DNA of 64,000 bases from contig CAWDWG010000009.1 in NCBI GenBank assembly GCA_963805985.1, positions 744,001 to 808,000 on the forward strand, read 5' to 3'. Source of the stretch: Bog-257 sp963805985. Lineage in GTDB: Bacteria; Acidobacteriota; Terriglobia; Terriglobales; Acidobacteriaceae. Both the position numbers and the translations under genes were made by a program. Shown piece by piece: positions 52,767-62,088 of the stretch (position 1 is the stretch's first letter; every line of letters starts with the position of its first letter). The notes under the pieces are model-generated. The model was not told the DNA's origin, made no database searches, and was given only the letters and a program-made list of their open reading frames with translations.

Positions 52767-54424
52767 TTGGTCAAGGAGCGCTCTCTGAACCCTGTCCTCA
52801 GTCTGAGCCTGCTGGCTTGTGCCGTGGCCGAGCCTCATGGCCTGCGCCACTACCTGAAGGCGCATTTTCTCGACCCGACCTTCAAGGGGCTGTATCAGGC
52901 CAACGCCTTCGACACGGCGTTGCTCATCCCGTACTTCATCGTCCTGATCCTGCTGGCGGCCTATGGCATGCATCGTTATCAGCTCGTCTATCTCTACTAC
53001 AAGCATCGCAAGAACAGGGTCACCGATCCGGAATCGCATTTCGAGGAGCTGCCGCAGGTCACGATTCAGCTGCCGATTTTCAACGAGCAATACGTCATCG
53101 ACCGCCTGGTCGATTGCGTCTGCAAGATGGAGTATCCGCGCGAGAAGCTGCAGATCCAGGTGCTCGACGACTCCACGGACGAGACGGTTGACGTGGCGCG
53201 CGGAGTGGTCGAGCGCTATGCGGCACTGGGCCACAACATCGTTTATATCCATCGCACCAATCGCGAGGGCTACAAGGCGGGCGCGCTCGACAACGGCCTT
53301 CATACTGCGACTGGCGAGTTCGTCGCCATCTTTGACGCCGACTTCACGCCGCAACCCGATTGGCTGATGAAGGTCATCCACCACTTTGCCAATCCCGCGA
53401 TTGGCATGGTACAGACGCGCTGGGCGCACCTCAATCGCAACTACTCGTTCCTCACCGAGGTCGAAGCGATCCTGCTCGACGGGCACTTCGTACTGGAGCA
53501 CGGCGGCCGCTCGCGCGCCGGCGTCTTCTTCAACTTCAACGGCACCGCGGGCATGTGGCGGCGCAAGGCCATCGACGACGCCGGCGGCTGGGAGCACGAC
53601 ACGCTCACCGAAGACACCGACCTCAGCTACCGCTCGCAGCTGGCGGGCTGGAAATTTCGTTATCTGCAGGACGTCGAGTGTCCGGCGGAGCTGCCCATCG
53701 AGATGACCGCGTTCAAAACGCAGCAGGCGCGCTGGGCCAAGGGCCTGATCCAGTGCGCCAAGAAAGATTTGCCGAAGCTGTTTCGCGCCAAAGATTTCCG
53801 GGCCGCGAGAAGCGCGAGGCCTGGTACCACCTGACCGCCAACCTCAGCTATCCGCTGATGATCGTGCTCAGCGTGCTGCTGCTGCCGGCGATGGTCATCC
53901 GCTTTTACCAGGGATGGTTTCAGATGCTGTACATCGACATCCCACTGTTCCTGGCGTCGACGTTTTCCATCTCCAGCTTCTACCTCGTCTCGCAGAGGGA
54001 GCTGTTTCCGGGGAAGTGGTATCGCACGTTTATATTTCTGCCGGCGTTGATGGCGCTGGGCATCGGGCTCACGCTCACCAACAGCAAAGCTGTGATCGAG
54101 GCGCTCATAGGTCATCAGTCGGCTTTTGCGCGCACGCCGAAATATCGCGTGGTCAACAAAGAGGACAAGGGCGTCGCCGCGAAGAAGTATCGCAAGCGCC
54201 TGGGCTGGGTGCCGTGGATCGAGCTGGCGGTCGGCAGTTACTTCGCGCTGACCGTGTGGTACGCCATCGCTAACGAAAACTACATCACCGTGCCGTTCCT
54301 GGTGCTGTTCGTCTTCGGATACTGGTACACCGGATTGATGTCGCTGCTGCAAGGCCGCTTCGACAGCCTGGTGCGCGAGCGCGGGGAAGAGCGCAGTCCC
54401 AAGCCGTTTCCGGTGGGAGTGTAG
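52767..54424 (+). CDS. Membrane glycosyltransferase, family 2, cellulose-synthase-like (frameshifted)
   Basis: A processive-type GT2, about 550 residues when repaired. One N-terminal membrane helix (LLIPYFIVLILLAAYGM) precedes the GT-A domain with QLPIFNEQYVIDRLVD, IFDADFTPQ, TEDTDLSYR and QQARWAKG; four or five C-terminal helices follow (LSYPLMIVLSVLLLPAM...). The frame breaks at 53798-53799: one C of a CCC run is missing (expected KDFPGREKREAWYHL). The N-terminal end is uncertain: TTG 52767 or a CTG at 52785 after AAGGAG; the longer open frame reads through repeats. Confidence 0.88.
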
Positions 54425-54839
54425 AAGCAGTTGTCAGTTGCCGGTTGTCAGTTGTCGGTTAAAGACCTGCCGGCGATGCAGGTTCGCGTCGTAATTCTGG
54501 ACGCCACCATGGGATCGCGACCTGAAATTGGGCATTCGGCAGCAAGCGCCATGTTAGTGGTATATACTTCCAAAGTGTTCGCCCTCCCATAATGGGAAAA
54601 TCAGCATAGGAGGCCCGTACAGCCTCGAAAACCGATTTGGAGGCCCCGAGGCTCGTCTGCATTCTTATCGTTGCCGTAGTGGCCTGAAAACGCGATTACG
54701 GGGGATTCCAGCTCAAGAGTATACTCGGCAAAATACGGAGACTTCCCGCCGCCGCCATTTTATGTCACTTAGATGCTATTCATGGCGTAGTTTTTCCCGT
54801 TTTGGCACGTCCAGAATCCGGCCGCCGGCCCCTAGTCCG
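54425..54839. other. Gene-free spacer after the glycosyltransferase
   Basis: About 415 bases. 54428-54460 is a family C tandem repeat (CAGTTGTCAGTTGCCGGTTGTC...). The rest has no repeat, RNA or gene I can recognise; the promoter of the next gene should be near 54780-54830. Confidence 0.4.
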
Positions 54840-55274
54840 ATGGCCCTCCGACATCTGGTCCTCGTTCTGATCTTCATTGCCCTCGTCAGCGCCTTCGGCT
54901 CGGCTGTGGACACCGTCAGCTGTCCGGCGACGATCTCCGCGCGCCAGCAACTGGCCACGCCCGTCGCCGGTTGGACGTCCATTGAGGACGACACCCCGCA
55001 CAATCTCGCCGGCATTACTTTCTACGATGGCCCGCCGTCGGACAAAGCGTCGCTGGTTTATGACCGGATCACGCACGGCAAGACAGAGCAGGTTGCGACG
55101 TGGAGCTTCGCACCGCAGAAGGATCGGCCGATCTGGCTCGCCTGCAGCTATGCGGGAACGTCGATTCAGTTGACGAAGATGTTGCCCATGACGATCACGG
55201 AGTGCGCGGTGACGTACGATCCGCAACAGATGATCGATGGCATGCCGGTGATCAAGAAGATTGCGTGTAAGTGA
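54840..55274 (+). CDS. Secreted STY0301-family protein
   Basis: A 144-residue exported protein with signal peptide MALRHLVLVLIFIALVSAFG. The mature part matches the STY0301 pattern: VSCPATI near its start, GW, TFYDGPPSDKASLV, WSFAP, IWLACSYAGTSIQL, LPMTITECAVTYD and a final IACK, with four cysteines likely in two disulfides. Function of the family is unknown. ATG 54840 is chosen because it opens the signal peptide; the longer frame from 54762 does not. Confidence 0.75.
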   Translation: MALRHLVLVLIFIALVSAFGSAVDTVSCPATISARQQLATPVAGWTSIEDDTPHNLAGITFYDGPPSDKASLVYDRITHGKTEQVATWSFAPQKDRPIWLACSYAGTSIQLTKMLPMTITECAVTYDPQQMIDGMPVIKKIACK

Positions 55275-55330
55275 AGGAAGGCGCGTGCCTCATGGTTGGA
55301 CGCCAAGTCAAATTTAGATTCGTTGGGACC

Positions 55331-55370
55331 GGTGCCCCAGGTTCGCCCATCAGTTGGGCTAACCTGGGTT
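55331..55370. repeat. Family A repeat, copy 4 (inverted orientation)
   Basis: GGTGCCCCAGGTTCGCCCATCAGTTGGGCTAACCTGGG, between two convergent genes; it could end both transcripts. Confidence 0.75.
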
Positions 55371-55383
55371 GAAGGATCGCGGT

Positions 55384-55873
55384 CTACTTGATCGCGCCTT
55401 CTTTTCCCGCGACGCGGCGCAGCAAGCCGATCTGGCCGTTGTGGTAAGCCTCGTGGTAGTACAGGCGGCCGAGGGCGTCGCCGAGCGAGCCGGTCAGCGG
55501 CGGGCGATTGTAAGGCGCGGGCACAGGCGAAGCCAGTGCCGTTGTCCGACAATTCCGCCAGCCCGGGCATGAGTTGCTGCTGCGAGTCGTCCAGGAAGCC
55601 GCGCAAGGTCGCCAGATCCAGAAAGCCTTCCGAGCCGCACGGCGAGCTGCCGCGCTTGTACACGTTGACGGAGTCGCCGGTCATCACCGGACTTCCTCCC
55701 GTAAGCTGCAGCATCACATTGCGCGTGTTAACAACGTGTCCCAACACCCAATTCAGGCAGTTGCCGCCGTTGGGCGGCGCGACGATGCTGTCGGCGTGGG
55801 TCACGTCTTCGAGATTGCGTTTGATGGCGAGATAGCTCATCTCGTACATCCTGGTCAGGTCGCTGCCGGTCAT
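55384..55873 (-). CDS. DinB-family protein (frameshifted)
   Basis: A ~160-residue DinB/DfsB-type four-helix-bundle protein. The N-terminal part from 55873 (MTGSDLTRMYEMSYLAIKRN; NGGNCLNWVLGHVVNTRN has the first histidine) runs to LSDN; the C-terminal part in another frame reads ALASPVPAPYNRPPLTG ... YYHEAYHNGQIGLLRR and ends at 55384. The shift is at 55539-55540, where one extra C (G on the coding strand) is present. A homopolymer error or recent mutation explains it. It is unrelated to the first dinB-like gene by position. Confidence 0.83.
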
Positions 55874-56221
55874 GATGGCGCTCGCTTTCGTGAGGATTCG
55901 TTGGAATTGTACAGCGCTGCTGTCTGCGAGCGGCACCGCGAACAAATGATGCCACGCCCACCGGGCATCAGGCATCACATTAATGAGCCGCGATTCGCTG
56001 TTCCGCTAGCACCACGCCATATCAGATCGACCGTCTGGCGAAAAGCGAAGAGCGAGAAGCGAACAGCGATCGCCGAACTCGCGCCGCTAAACGCCCGTTT
56101 TGCGCCATCGACTGCAGAATCCCGCCGCTTCGCCCGGTTAGATTGGTGGTTACCTGGCTAGTACAATACAGTAATTGTGGGGAAACACAGATTCGAATCC
56201 GTATACTGAATGCAGGAAGGC
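55874..56221. other. Spacer upstream of ispH
   Basis: About 350 bases between divergent genes. TTAGAT (56138-56143) and TACAAT (56162-56167), 18 bases apart, are a possible ispH promoter. Nothing else is recognised. Confidence 0.3.
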
Positions 56222-57193
56222 ATGAGCCAATCTGAAACCAAGACCCTACTGTTGCTAAAGCCGCGGGGCTTTTGCGCCGGAGTGGTGCGCGCCATCGACA
56301 TTGTCCGCATCGCGCTGGAAGCTTTCGGCGCGCCCATTTACGTGCGCAAGGAGATCGTGCACAACCGCTACGTGGTGGACGAACTGAGCTCCAAGGGCGC
56401 TATTTTTGTCGACAGCGTCGACGAAGTTCCCGCCGGCGAGCGCGTCATTTACAGCGCGCACGGTGTTGCGCCCGAAGTTCGCCAGCACAGCAAGCTGCGC
56501 GAGCTGCGCGTCATCGACGCGACCTGCCCGCTGGTCACCAAAGTTCACGTGGAAGCGGTGAAGTTCGCGCGCGAAGGTTATTCGCTGATCCTCATCGGAC
56601 ATCGCGATCACGATGAAGTGATCGGCACGCTGGGCGAAGCGCCGCTGGTAACGCAGGTGGTCGACTCTCCTGACGACGTAAACGATCTGCACGTGCCCGA
56701 TCCGGATCGCGTGGCGTATCTCACGCAGACCACGTTGAGCCTGGATGAGACAACACACGTGATCGAAGCGCTGCGCAAGCGTTTTCCCAACATCAAAGGG
56801 CCGCACGCGCAGGACATCTGCTATGCGACCGAGAATCGCCAGACCGCCGTGAAGGACGTTGCGGCCGAGTGCGATCTGCTGCTGGTCGTCGGCTCGGACA
56901 ATAGTTCGAACTCGAATCGTCTGGTTGAAGTTGCGCGCAATCTCGGCACAAACTCGCACCTCATCGAGAACTATCGCTCCATCCGGCCGGAGTGGCTGGT
57001 GGGCGTGAAGACCGTCGGACTGACCGCCGGCGCGTCGGCACCCGAGATCCTGGTGCAGGAAACCGTGACTTTCCTCGAGGAGCAGGGTTTTACCGATATG
57101 CGCGAAGTAGAAGTCATGCCGGAGCACGTTCGCTTCGGCTTACCGCCTGAAATCGTGGAGGCAATCGGCGCTGCGCCTGCCGTGGGTGATTAA
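56222..57193 (+). CDS. ispH: 4-hydroxy-3-methylbut-2-enyl diphosphate reductase
   Basis: A 323-residue IspH/LytB, the last MEP-pathway enzyme, giving IPP and DMAPP. The three iron-sulfur cysteines lie in RGFCAGV, DATCPLVTK and DICYATENRQ; GSDNSSNSNRLVE and TAGASAPE complete the active site. I chose ATG 56222 with AGGA five bases upstream; ATG 56210 would add MQEG. It lies directly upstream of the squalene-hopene cyclase gene and supplies its precursor pathway. Confidence 0.97.
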   Translation: MSQSETKTLLLLKPRGFCAGVVRAIDIVRIALEAFGAPIYVRKEIVHNRYVVDELSSKGAIFVDSVDEVPAGERVIYSAHGVAPEVRQHSKLRELRVIDATCPLVTKVHVEAVKFAREGYSLILIGHRDHDEVIGTLGEAPLVTQVVDSPDDVNDLHVPDPDRVAYLTQTTLSLDETTHVIEALRKRFPNIKGPHAQDICYATENRQTAVKDVAAECDLLLVVGSDNSSNSNRLVEVARNLGTNSHLIENYRSIRPEWLVGVKTVGLTAGASAPEILVQETVTFLEEQGFTDMREVEVMPEHVRFGLPPEIVEAIGAAPAVGD

Positions 57194-57201
57194 TGGTTGC
57201 A

Positions 57202-57266
57202 GCCCAGGTTAGCCCAGAGGATGGGCGAACCCTTCGGCAAGCTCAGTGCAGGCTCCGGGGCACCGA
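57202..57266. repeat. Family A repeat, copy 5 (extended)
   Basis: CCCAGGTTAGCCCAGAGGATGGGCGAACCC with an added TTCGGCAAGCTCAGTGC, ending CCGGGGCACCG, between ispH and shc. Confidence 0.7.
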
Positions 57267-57286
57267 AGTACAGAAGTAAGCAAGAA

Positions 57287-59269
57287 ATGGCAGACCCCCT
57301 GAATCCGGCCGAAATGCGTTTCGGCAAGATCGACGACATCAAGAGCCGCATCGCAGCGGCGATTGACGCTTCCCGGCGTTATCTGTTCAGCATTCAGGAC
57401 CGCGAAGAAGGCTTCTGGTGCGGCGAGCTTGGCGCCGACACCACGCTGGTTTCCGATTACATCCTGCTGCACCGCCTGCTGGGCACCGAGAACGAAGCCC
57501 GCACGCAGAAGTGCGCCGCGGAGATCTTGAATCGCCAGAACGCCGATGGCGGCTGGCCGATTTACGAAGACGGGCCGTCGAACGCCAGCGCCTCGGTGAA
57601 GGCGTATTTCGCGCTCAAGATGGCCGGCTACAGGCCCGATCATCCGCAGCTCAAGAAAGCGCGCGAGTGCATTCTGGCGCTGGGCGGCGTGACCGCGGTC
57701 AATACCTTTACCAAGATCTATCTCTGCTTCCTCGGCCAGTACGATTACGACGCGGTGCCGGCAATTCCGCCGGAGATCGTGCTGTTTCCCAAGTGGTTCT
57801 GGTTCAACATCTACGAAATTTCGTCGTGGTCGCGCGCGATTCTGGTGCCGCTGTCGATCGCCTACGCGAAAAAGCCGTTCAAGAAAATTCCCGACGAGCA
57901 GGGCATCGACGAACTCTTCGTCGGCGGGCGCGCGAAATCGCAACTGCGGTTGCGCTGGGCTGACAAGCTGATCTCGTGGCGCAATTTCTTTCTCCTGCTC
58001 GACCGGCTGGTGCACTTCTTCGAACTGGTGCACATCCGCCCGCTGCGCTCGCAGGCGCTGAAGAGCGCCGAGAAGTGGATGCTGGAGCGCCTGGAGATGA
58101 GCGACGGGCTGGGCGCGATCTATCCCGGCATCATGAATTCCATCATCGCGTTGCGCTGCCTGGGCTATTCGCTCGACGATCCGCAGGTCATCCGCGCCAT
58201 GGATGAGTTCGAGAAGCTCGGCATCGAGGAAGAGAAGACCTTCCGCATGCAGCCTTGCATGTCGCCGGTGTGGGACACGGCCTACGCAGTGTTCGCGCTG
58301 GCCGAGAGCGGCGTGCCTGCTACCGATAAGCGTCTCGTTCAGCCGTGCGAGTGGATGCTGAAGAAGCAGGTCACGCGCCGCGGCGACTGGTGCGTGAAGA
58401 ATCGCAAAGTTCCGCCCGCGGGCTGGTACTTCGAGTTCAACAACGAGTTCTATCCCGATGTCGACGACAGCGCGCAGGTGCTGCTGGCGCTCAGCCGGGT
58501 GAAGACGAGCAACGAGAGTTATCACTCGCGCTCGGTGCAGCGTGCCATCGAATGGGTGCTGTCGATGCAGTGCAAGAACGGCGGCTGGGCCTCGTTCGAC
58601 AAGGACAATGACCGCATGGTCTTCCAGAACATTCCGTTCGCCGATCACAACGCCATGCTCGATCCGGCGACGGTCGACATCACCGGCCGTGTGCTGGAGT
58701 GCCTGGGGTCGTACGGCTACTCGCTAAAAGACGAGCCGGTGCGGCGCGCGGTCGAATTCATCAAGCGCGAGCAGGAACCCGATGGCTCGTGGTTTGGGCG
58801 CTGGGGCGTGAACTACGTTTACGGGACGATGCTGGTGTTGCGCGGCCTGGAAGCCGTGGGCGTGGATTATCACGAGCCCTGCGTGCAGCAGGCGGTCGAG
58901 TGGCTGCGCATGATGCAGAATCCCGACGGCGGCTGGGGCGAGAGCTGCGGCTCCTATGACGATCCCAACGCCAAAGGCGTCGGGCCGAGCACCGCGTCGC
59001 AAACCGCATGGGCGGTGATGGGAATGCTCGCCGCCAACGACACACGCAGCGATTCGCTGCAAATCGGCATTGCGTACCTGTTGCGCACGCAGCAACGCGA
59101 CGGCTCATGGGACGAACGCCATTACACCGGCACCGGTTTTCCGCGCGTCTTCTACCTCGAGTACACCATGTACCGCCAGTATTTCCCACTGCTCGCGCTG
59201 ACCGCCTACACCAAAGCGACCACCGAGTCGGAAGAAGAGCGGCTGCGCATCGTGCGCAAGAAACAATAA
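57287..59269 (+). CDS. shc: Squalene--hopene cyclase
   Basis: A 660-residue class II terpene cyclase forming hopene from squalene. The catalytic acid motif D391-V-D-D lies in YPDVDDSAQVLLAL, and QW repeats such as QNADGGWPIYE, MQCKNGGWASFD, QEPDGSWFGRWG, MQNPDGGWGES and QQRDGSWDERHYTG mark both alpha-barrels. I chose ATG 57287; the open frame begins 30 codons earlier but only through a family A repeat. It is the core of a hopanoid locus with hpnA and hpnG downstream. Confidence 0.97.
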   Translation: MADPLNPAEMRFGKIDDIKSRIAAAIDASRRYLFSIQDREEGFWCGELGADTTLVSDYILLHRLLGTENEARTQKCAAEILNRQNADGGWPIYEDGPSNASASVKAYFALKMAGYRPDHPQLKKARECILALGGVTAVNTFTKIYLCFLGQYDYDAVPAIPPEIVLFPKWFWFNIYEISSWSRAILVPLSIAYAKKPFKKIPDEQGIDELFVGGRAKSQLRLRWADKLISWRNFFLLLDRLVHFFELVHIRPLRSQALKSAEKWMLERLEMSDGLGAIYPGIMNSIIALRCLGYSLDDPQVIRAMDEFEKLGIEEEKTFRMQPCMSPVWDTAYAVFALAESGVPATDKRLVQPCEWMLKKQVTRRGDWCVKNRKVPPAGWYFEFNNEFYPDVDDSAQVLLALSRVKTSNESYHSRSVQRAIEWVLSMQCKNGGWASFDKDNDRMVFQNIPFADHNAMLDPATVDITGRVLECLGSYGYSLKDEPVRRAVEFIKREQEPDGSWFGRWGVNYVYGTMLVLRGLEAVGVDYHEPCVQQAVEWLRMMQNPDGGWGESCGSYDDPNAKGVGPSTASQTAWAVMGMLAANDTRSDSLQIGIAYLLRTQQRDGSWDERHYTGTGFPRVFYLEYTMYRQYFPLLALTAYTKATTESEEERLRIVRKKQ

Positions 59270-59270
59270 C

Positions 59271-59310
59271 CCGTTGTCGGTTGTCAGTTGTCGGTTGTCA
59301 TCCGACAACA
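59271..59310. repeat. Family C tandem repeat GTCGGTTGTCAGTT
   Basis: CCGTTGTCGGTTGTCAGTTGTCGGTTGTCA followed by TCCGACAACA, directly after the shc stop codon. Confidence 0.75.
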
Positions 59311-59347
59311 TCCCACTCGTTATACTCAATCAGGAGGCGCTGCGACG

Positions 59348-59653
59348 ATGACCATCACGATCGAAATCAAGCCCGAGTTGGAAGCCGAACTGGCGGCGCA
59401 AGCCGCGGCGAAGGGTATGGACGTGTCGGCCTATGCGGCATCGTTGTTGGAACAGGCGGCGCAGCCGAATGAGCCGGATCCGCGTAAGCAGACCCTCTCA
59501 GAGTTTTTTATGAATTCTCCCCTGGCGGGATCCGGCATTAACCTGGAGCGCGATAAGGACACTGGCAGAGATATTAGCCTTCTGGAATTCTTGCGTGACT
59601 CACCGCTTGTTGGGCTGGAACTTGATTTCGAGCGCGACAAGAATACCCGTTAA
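59348..59653 (+). CDS. Antitoxin-like protein with duplicated C-terminal motif
   Basis: A 101-residue protein. Residues 1-40 (MTITIEIKPELEAELAAQAA, GMDVSAYAASLLEQA) form a ribbon-helix-helix-like domain. The C-terminus has two copies of one motif: LSEFFMNSPLAGSGINLERDKDTGR and LLEFLRDSPLVGLELDFERDKNTR, quoted here by their cores SPLAGSGINLERDKDTGR and SPLVGLELDFERDKNTR. Single copies of this motif occur in VapB/Phd-like antitoxins as toxin-binding tails. ATG follows AGGAGG by 11 bases. No toxin gene is adjacent. Confidence 0.7.
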   Translation: MTITIEIKPELEAELAAQAAAKGMDVSAYAASLLEQAAQPNEPDPRKQTLSEFFMNSPLAGSGINLERDKDTGRDISLLEFLRDSPLVGLELDFERDKNTR

Positions 59654-59690
59654 GACATTAAGCTACGATGCATGACGCGCTGCAGGACAC

Positions 59691-59875
59691 GAGCGCCGCA
59701 GGCGCGGAAGAGCTTAGCCCAGCGCTTCAGCGCTGGGTGGGCGTTTTATTGAAAGAGAGTCCCGTAGGGACGGCAGAAGGCCATCTGCCGTGCCTACGGC
59801 ACTCGATCTCTTGTTGCTTTCTGCCCAGCGCTGAAGCGTTGGGCTAAGCTCTTTCGTCCCTGGCGGGACTCGATT
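59691..59875. repeat. Nested palindromic repeat (family H, copy 5)
   Basis: AGCTTAGCCCAGCGCTTCAGCGCTGGG on the left mirrors CCCAGCGCTGAAGCGTTGGGCTAAGCT on the right (59711-59738 and 59823-59849); between them are AGTCCCGTAGGGAC and GTGCCTACGGCAC hairpins. It fills most of the 377-base gap before hpnA. Confidence 0.85.
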
Positions 59876-59971
59876 CGCGTAAGCGAAAAGGCGTTCGCCG
59901 TTGCGCTGCAGTAATGCATATCGATCAAAACGACAGGCTGGAGAGTTGGGATCGGAACAGCCACGCTGACC

Positions 59972-60024
59972 TCTGACAACTGACAACTGATCACCGACAA
60001 CTGACAACTGACAACTGACAACTG
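59972..60024. repeat. Family C tandem repeat CAACTGA
   Basis: Seven or so copies of TGACAACTGA-like units end six bases before the hpnA start codon, so no usual Shine-Dalgarno sequence remains there. Confidence 0.8.
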
Positions 60025-60030
60025 CTTTTC

Positions 60031-61017
60031 ATGAAATGTTTCCTCACAGGCGCGACCGGATTTCTTGGCAGCCACGTTGCCCGGCAACTGCTGGCTCGTG
60101 GTGCTGATCTCCGCCTGCTGGTTCGCGCGACCAGCCGTCTGGACAACATTGCCGACCTCGCGGCCGAGCACGTCAGCGGCGACTTGCGCGATCCCGATTC
60201 GCTGAAACAAGGCATGGAAGGCTGCGAATTCGTCTTCCATGTTGCCGCCGACTATCGCCTGTGGTCGCTGAATCACCAGGAGCTCTACGACTCCAACGTT
60301 GAGGGCACGCGCAACATACTGCGCGCGGCGAGAGAATGCGGCGTGCGCCGGGTTATCTACACCAGCAGCGTTGCCACCATGGGCTTCGGCAACAACGGCC
60401 GCCTCACCGACGAGACGTCTCCGGTAACGCTGGCCAACATGATTGGCGACTACAAGCGCAGCAAGTTTATGGCCGAGCAGTGGGTGCTGGAGGCGGGACG
60501 CAGCGGGCAGAACGTCGTCATGGTGAATCCGACGACGCCGGTGGGCGAGCGCGACATCAAGCCGACGCCCAGCGGGCAGATCATCTTGGATTTTCTGCGG
60601 CGCAAGTTTCCCGCGTATGTCGACACCGGCCTGAACCTGGTGGACGTGGTCGATTGCGCCGACGGCCATCTGCTGGCGATGGAAAAGGCGCAGCCGGGCG
60701 AGCGCTACATCCTGGGAGGCGAGAATCTGACGTTGAAGCAGATCCTCGACAAGCTGGCGGCGATCACCGGCCTGCCGTCGCCGAAGATTAAGCTGCCGTA
60801 TGCGGTTGCGCTGGCAACGGGCGTGGTCGATACGCTGGTCACCGGAAAGATTCGCAAGCGTGAGCCGCGCGTCACGATCGACGCGGTGCGCATGGGCCGC
60901 AAGAAAATGTTCGTTACCAGCGCCAAGGCCGAGCGCGAGTTGGGATGGAAGCCGCGGCCGGTCGATGAGAGTTTGCGGCGCGCGGTGGACTGGTTTAGGG
61001 CGAACGGCTACGTCTAA
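60031..61017 (+). CDS. hpnA: Hopanoid-associated sugar epimerase HpnA
   Basis: A 328-residue extended SDR with TGATGFLGSHVARQL (NAD site), the HpnA-type FHVAADYRLW, YTSSVATMGFG and the active-site Y-K as GDYKRSKFMAE. NPTTPVGERDIKPTP is characteristic. Role in hopanoid side-chain sugar supply is inferred for the family. It follows shc with only a small antitoxin-like gene and repeats between. Its ATG is preceded by a tandem repeat, not by a clear ribosome-binding site. Confidence 0.93.
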   Translation: MKCFLTGATGFLGSHVARQLLARGADLRLLVRATSRLDNIADLAAEHVSGDLRDPDSLKQGMEGCEFVFHVAADYRLWSLNHQELYDSNVEGTRNILRAARECGVRRVIYTSSVATMGFGNNGRLTDETSPVTLANMIGDYKRSKFMAEQWVLEAGRSGQNVVMVNPTTPVGERDIKPTPSGQIILDFLRRKFPAYVDTGLNLVDVVDCADGHLLAMEKAQPGERYILGGENLTLKQILDKLAAITGLPSPKIKLPYAVALATGVVDTLVTGKIRKREPRVTIDAVRMGRKKMFVTSAKAERELGWKPRPVDESLRRAVDWFRANGYV

Positions 61018-61020
61018 AGG

Positions 61021-61053
61021 CAGTTGTCGGTTGTCAGCTGTCGGTTGTCAGTG
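61021..61053. repeat. Family C tandem repeat
   Basis: CAGTTGTCGGTTGTCAGCTGTCGGTTGTCAGTG three bases after the hpnA stop codon. Confidence 0.75.
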
Positions 61054-61137
61054 AGGGAACTGGCGGCTGAAGATCATCTTGGATCGCTTTGTGTCAGGGT
61101 ACGGCTTTAGTCGTGCCGATAGAGGTCTTTTTTTGTT

Positions 61138-61246
61138 GTCATCCCGAGGAGGCCTTTAGGCCGACGAGGGATCTGCGGTTTGCCCGAAGCGCCATGCCGT
61201 TCGACAGATCCCTCGGCTTCGCCCTCCAGGCTCCGCTCGGGATGAC
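61138..61246. repeat. Long hairpin repeat (family B, copy 4)
   Basis: GTCATCCCGAGGAGGCC ... GAGGGATCTGCGG and the inverse CAGATCCCTCGG ... CTCGGGATGAC between hpnA and hpnG. Confidence 0.85.
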
Positions 61247-61274
61247 AGACTAACAAGGTGCGCCAATTTCGAAT

Positions 61275-61970
61275 TTGTCGAGCACATGCAAACCCGTCGC
61301 CGTGATTGTAGCCATGCCGGTCGAAGTCGCGCCGCTACTGAATGGTGTAAAGCCTGAGCAGGTAGATGGCGTCGATCTGTTCGATCTGCCGAACGCCGTG
61401 ATTGCCGTCGGCGGCATTGGCGAGAGGTTTGCGCGGCGTGCGGCTGAGGTTGCGATCGAGCATGCGCAGCCTAAACTGCTGCTGTCGGCAGGAATCGTCG
61501 GCGCCATCTCGCCGAAGCTGAAGGTCGGCGACGTCGGCCGAATTCGGCAAGTCGTCGATGTGGCGACCGGCGCGATCTATCCGACGACCGGCGGCGATTG
61601 GGTGCTCGCGACATCGCAGGATGTCAGCGACGCAGCCGAAAAGCACGACTTGCTGACCAAGTTCGGCGCGGATGTGGTCGACATGGAAGCGGCCGCGGTC
61701 GCGCAAGTCGCCAAAGAGCACGGCCTGGAATTCGCGGCGATCAAGTCGATCTCCGATGACGCGGAATTTGATATGCCGCCGTTGAATCGTTTCATCGACA
61801 ACGGCAAGTTCGACACCCGGCGGTTTCTGATTTACATTGCGCTTCATCCGCGGTGGTGGGGCGCCCTGGGCAAGATCAAGAAGAACAGCGAGATTGCAAC
61901 AGAGAAGCTGTGCGAGGAAGTCAGACATCTAATTGAGGGAGTGGAAAAGGGATTAGGGACTAGGGACTAG
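61275..61970 (+). CDS. hpnG: Adenosylhopane nucleosidase/phosphorylase HpnG-like
   Basis: A 231-residue phosphorylase-superfamily protein. VAVIVAMPVEVAPLL at the N-terminus, GGIGERFARRAAE, LLSAGIVGAI and VVDMEAAAVAQVAKEHG (adenine-site acidic residues) match the PNP/MTAN fold. In the hopanoid pathway HpnG releases adenine from adenosylhopane to give ribosylhopane. Start TTG 61275 is the most upstream plausible codon; a GTG at 61302 would remove part of the first strand. HpnH, the partner, is not within the window. Confidence 0.85.
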   Translation: MSSTCKPVAVIVAMPVEVAPLLNGVKPEQVDGVDLFDLPNAVIAVGGIGERFARRAAEVAIEHAQPKLLLSAGIVGAISPKLKVGDVGRIRQVVDVATGAIYPTTGGDWVLATSQDVSDAAEKHDLLTKFGADVVDMEAAAVAQVAKEHGLEFAAIKSISDDAEFDMPPLNRFIDNGKFDTRRFLIYIALHPRWWGALGKIKKNSEIATEKLCEEVRHLIEGVEKGLGTRD

Positions 61971-62078
61971 GGATTAGAAAGACAACTTGGCAACCACGGC
62001 TTCGCGGCGATGCAGCCGCAGGGATCGAGGCGATCGAAATCCGCCTCTAACCCCCAGCCCCTAATCCCTAGCCCCTGA
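61949..62078. repeat. Inverted AGGGATTAGGGACTAG repeat (family E)
   Basis: Left arm 61949-61978 (GGGATTAGGGACTAGGGACTAGGGATTAG) overlaps the hpnG stop; right arm 62048-62078 (CCCCCAGCCCCTAATCCCTAGCCCC) is its inverse. Confidence 0.7.
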
Positions 62079-62088
62079 TAAAAACTGA

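Noticed and set aside
57197..57286. N-terminal extension of squalene-hopene cyclase
   Set aside because: These 30 codons are a family A repeat copy found elsewhere in non-coding DNA.
59972..60024. Short CRISPR-like array
   Set aside because: Units are 7-10 bases with no spacers; it is a simple tandem repeat, and no cas gene is present.
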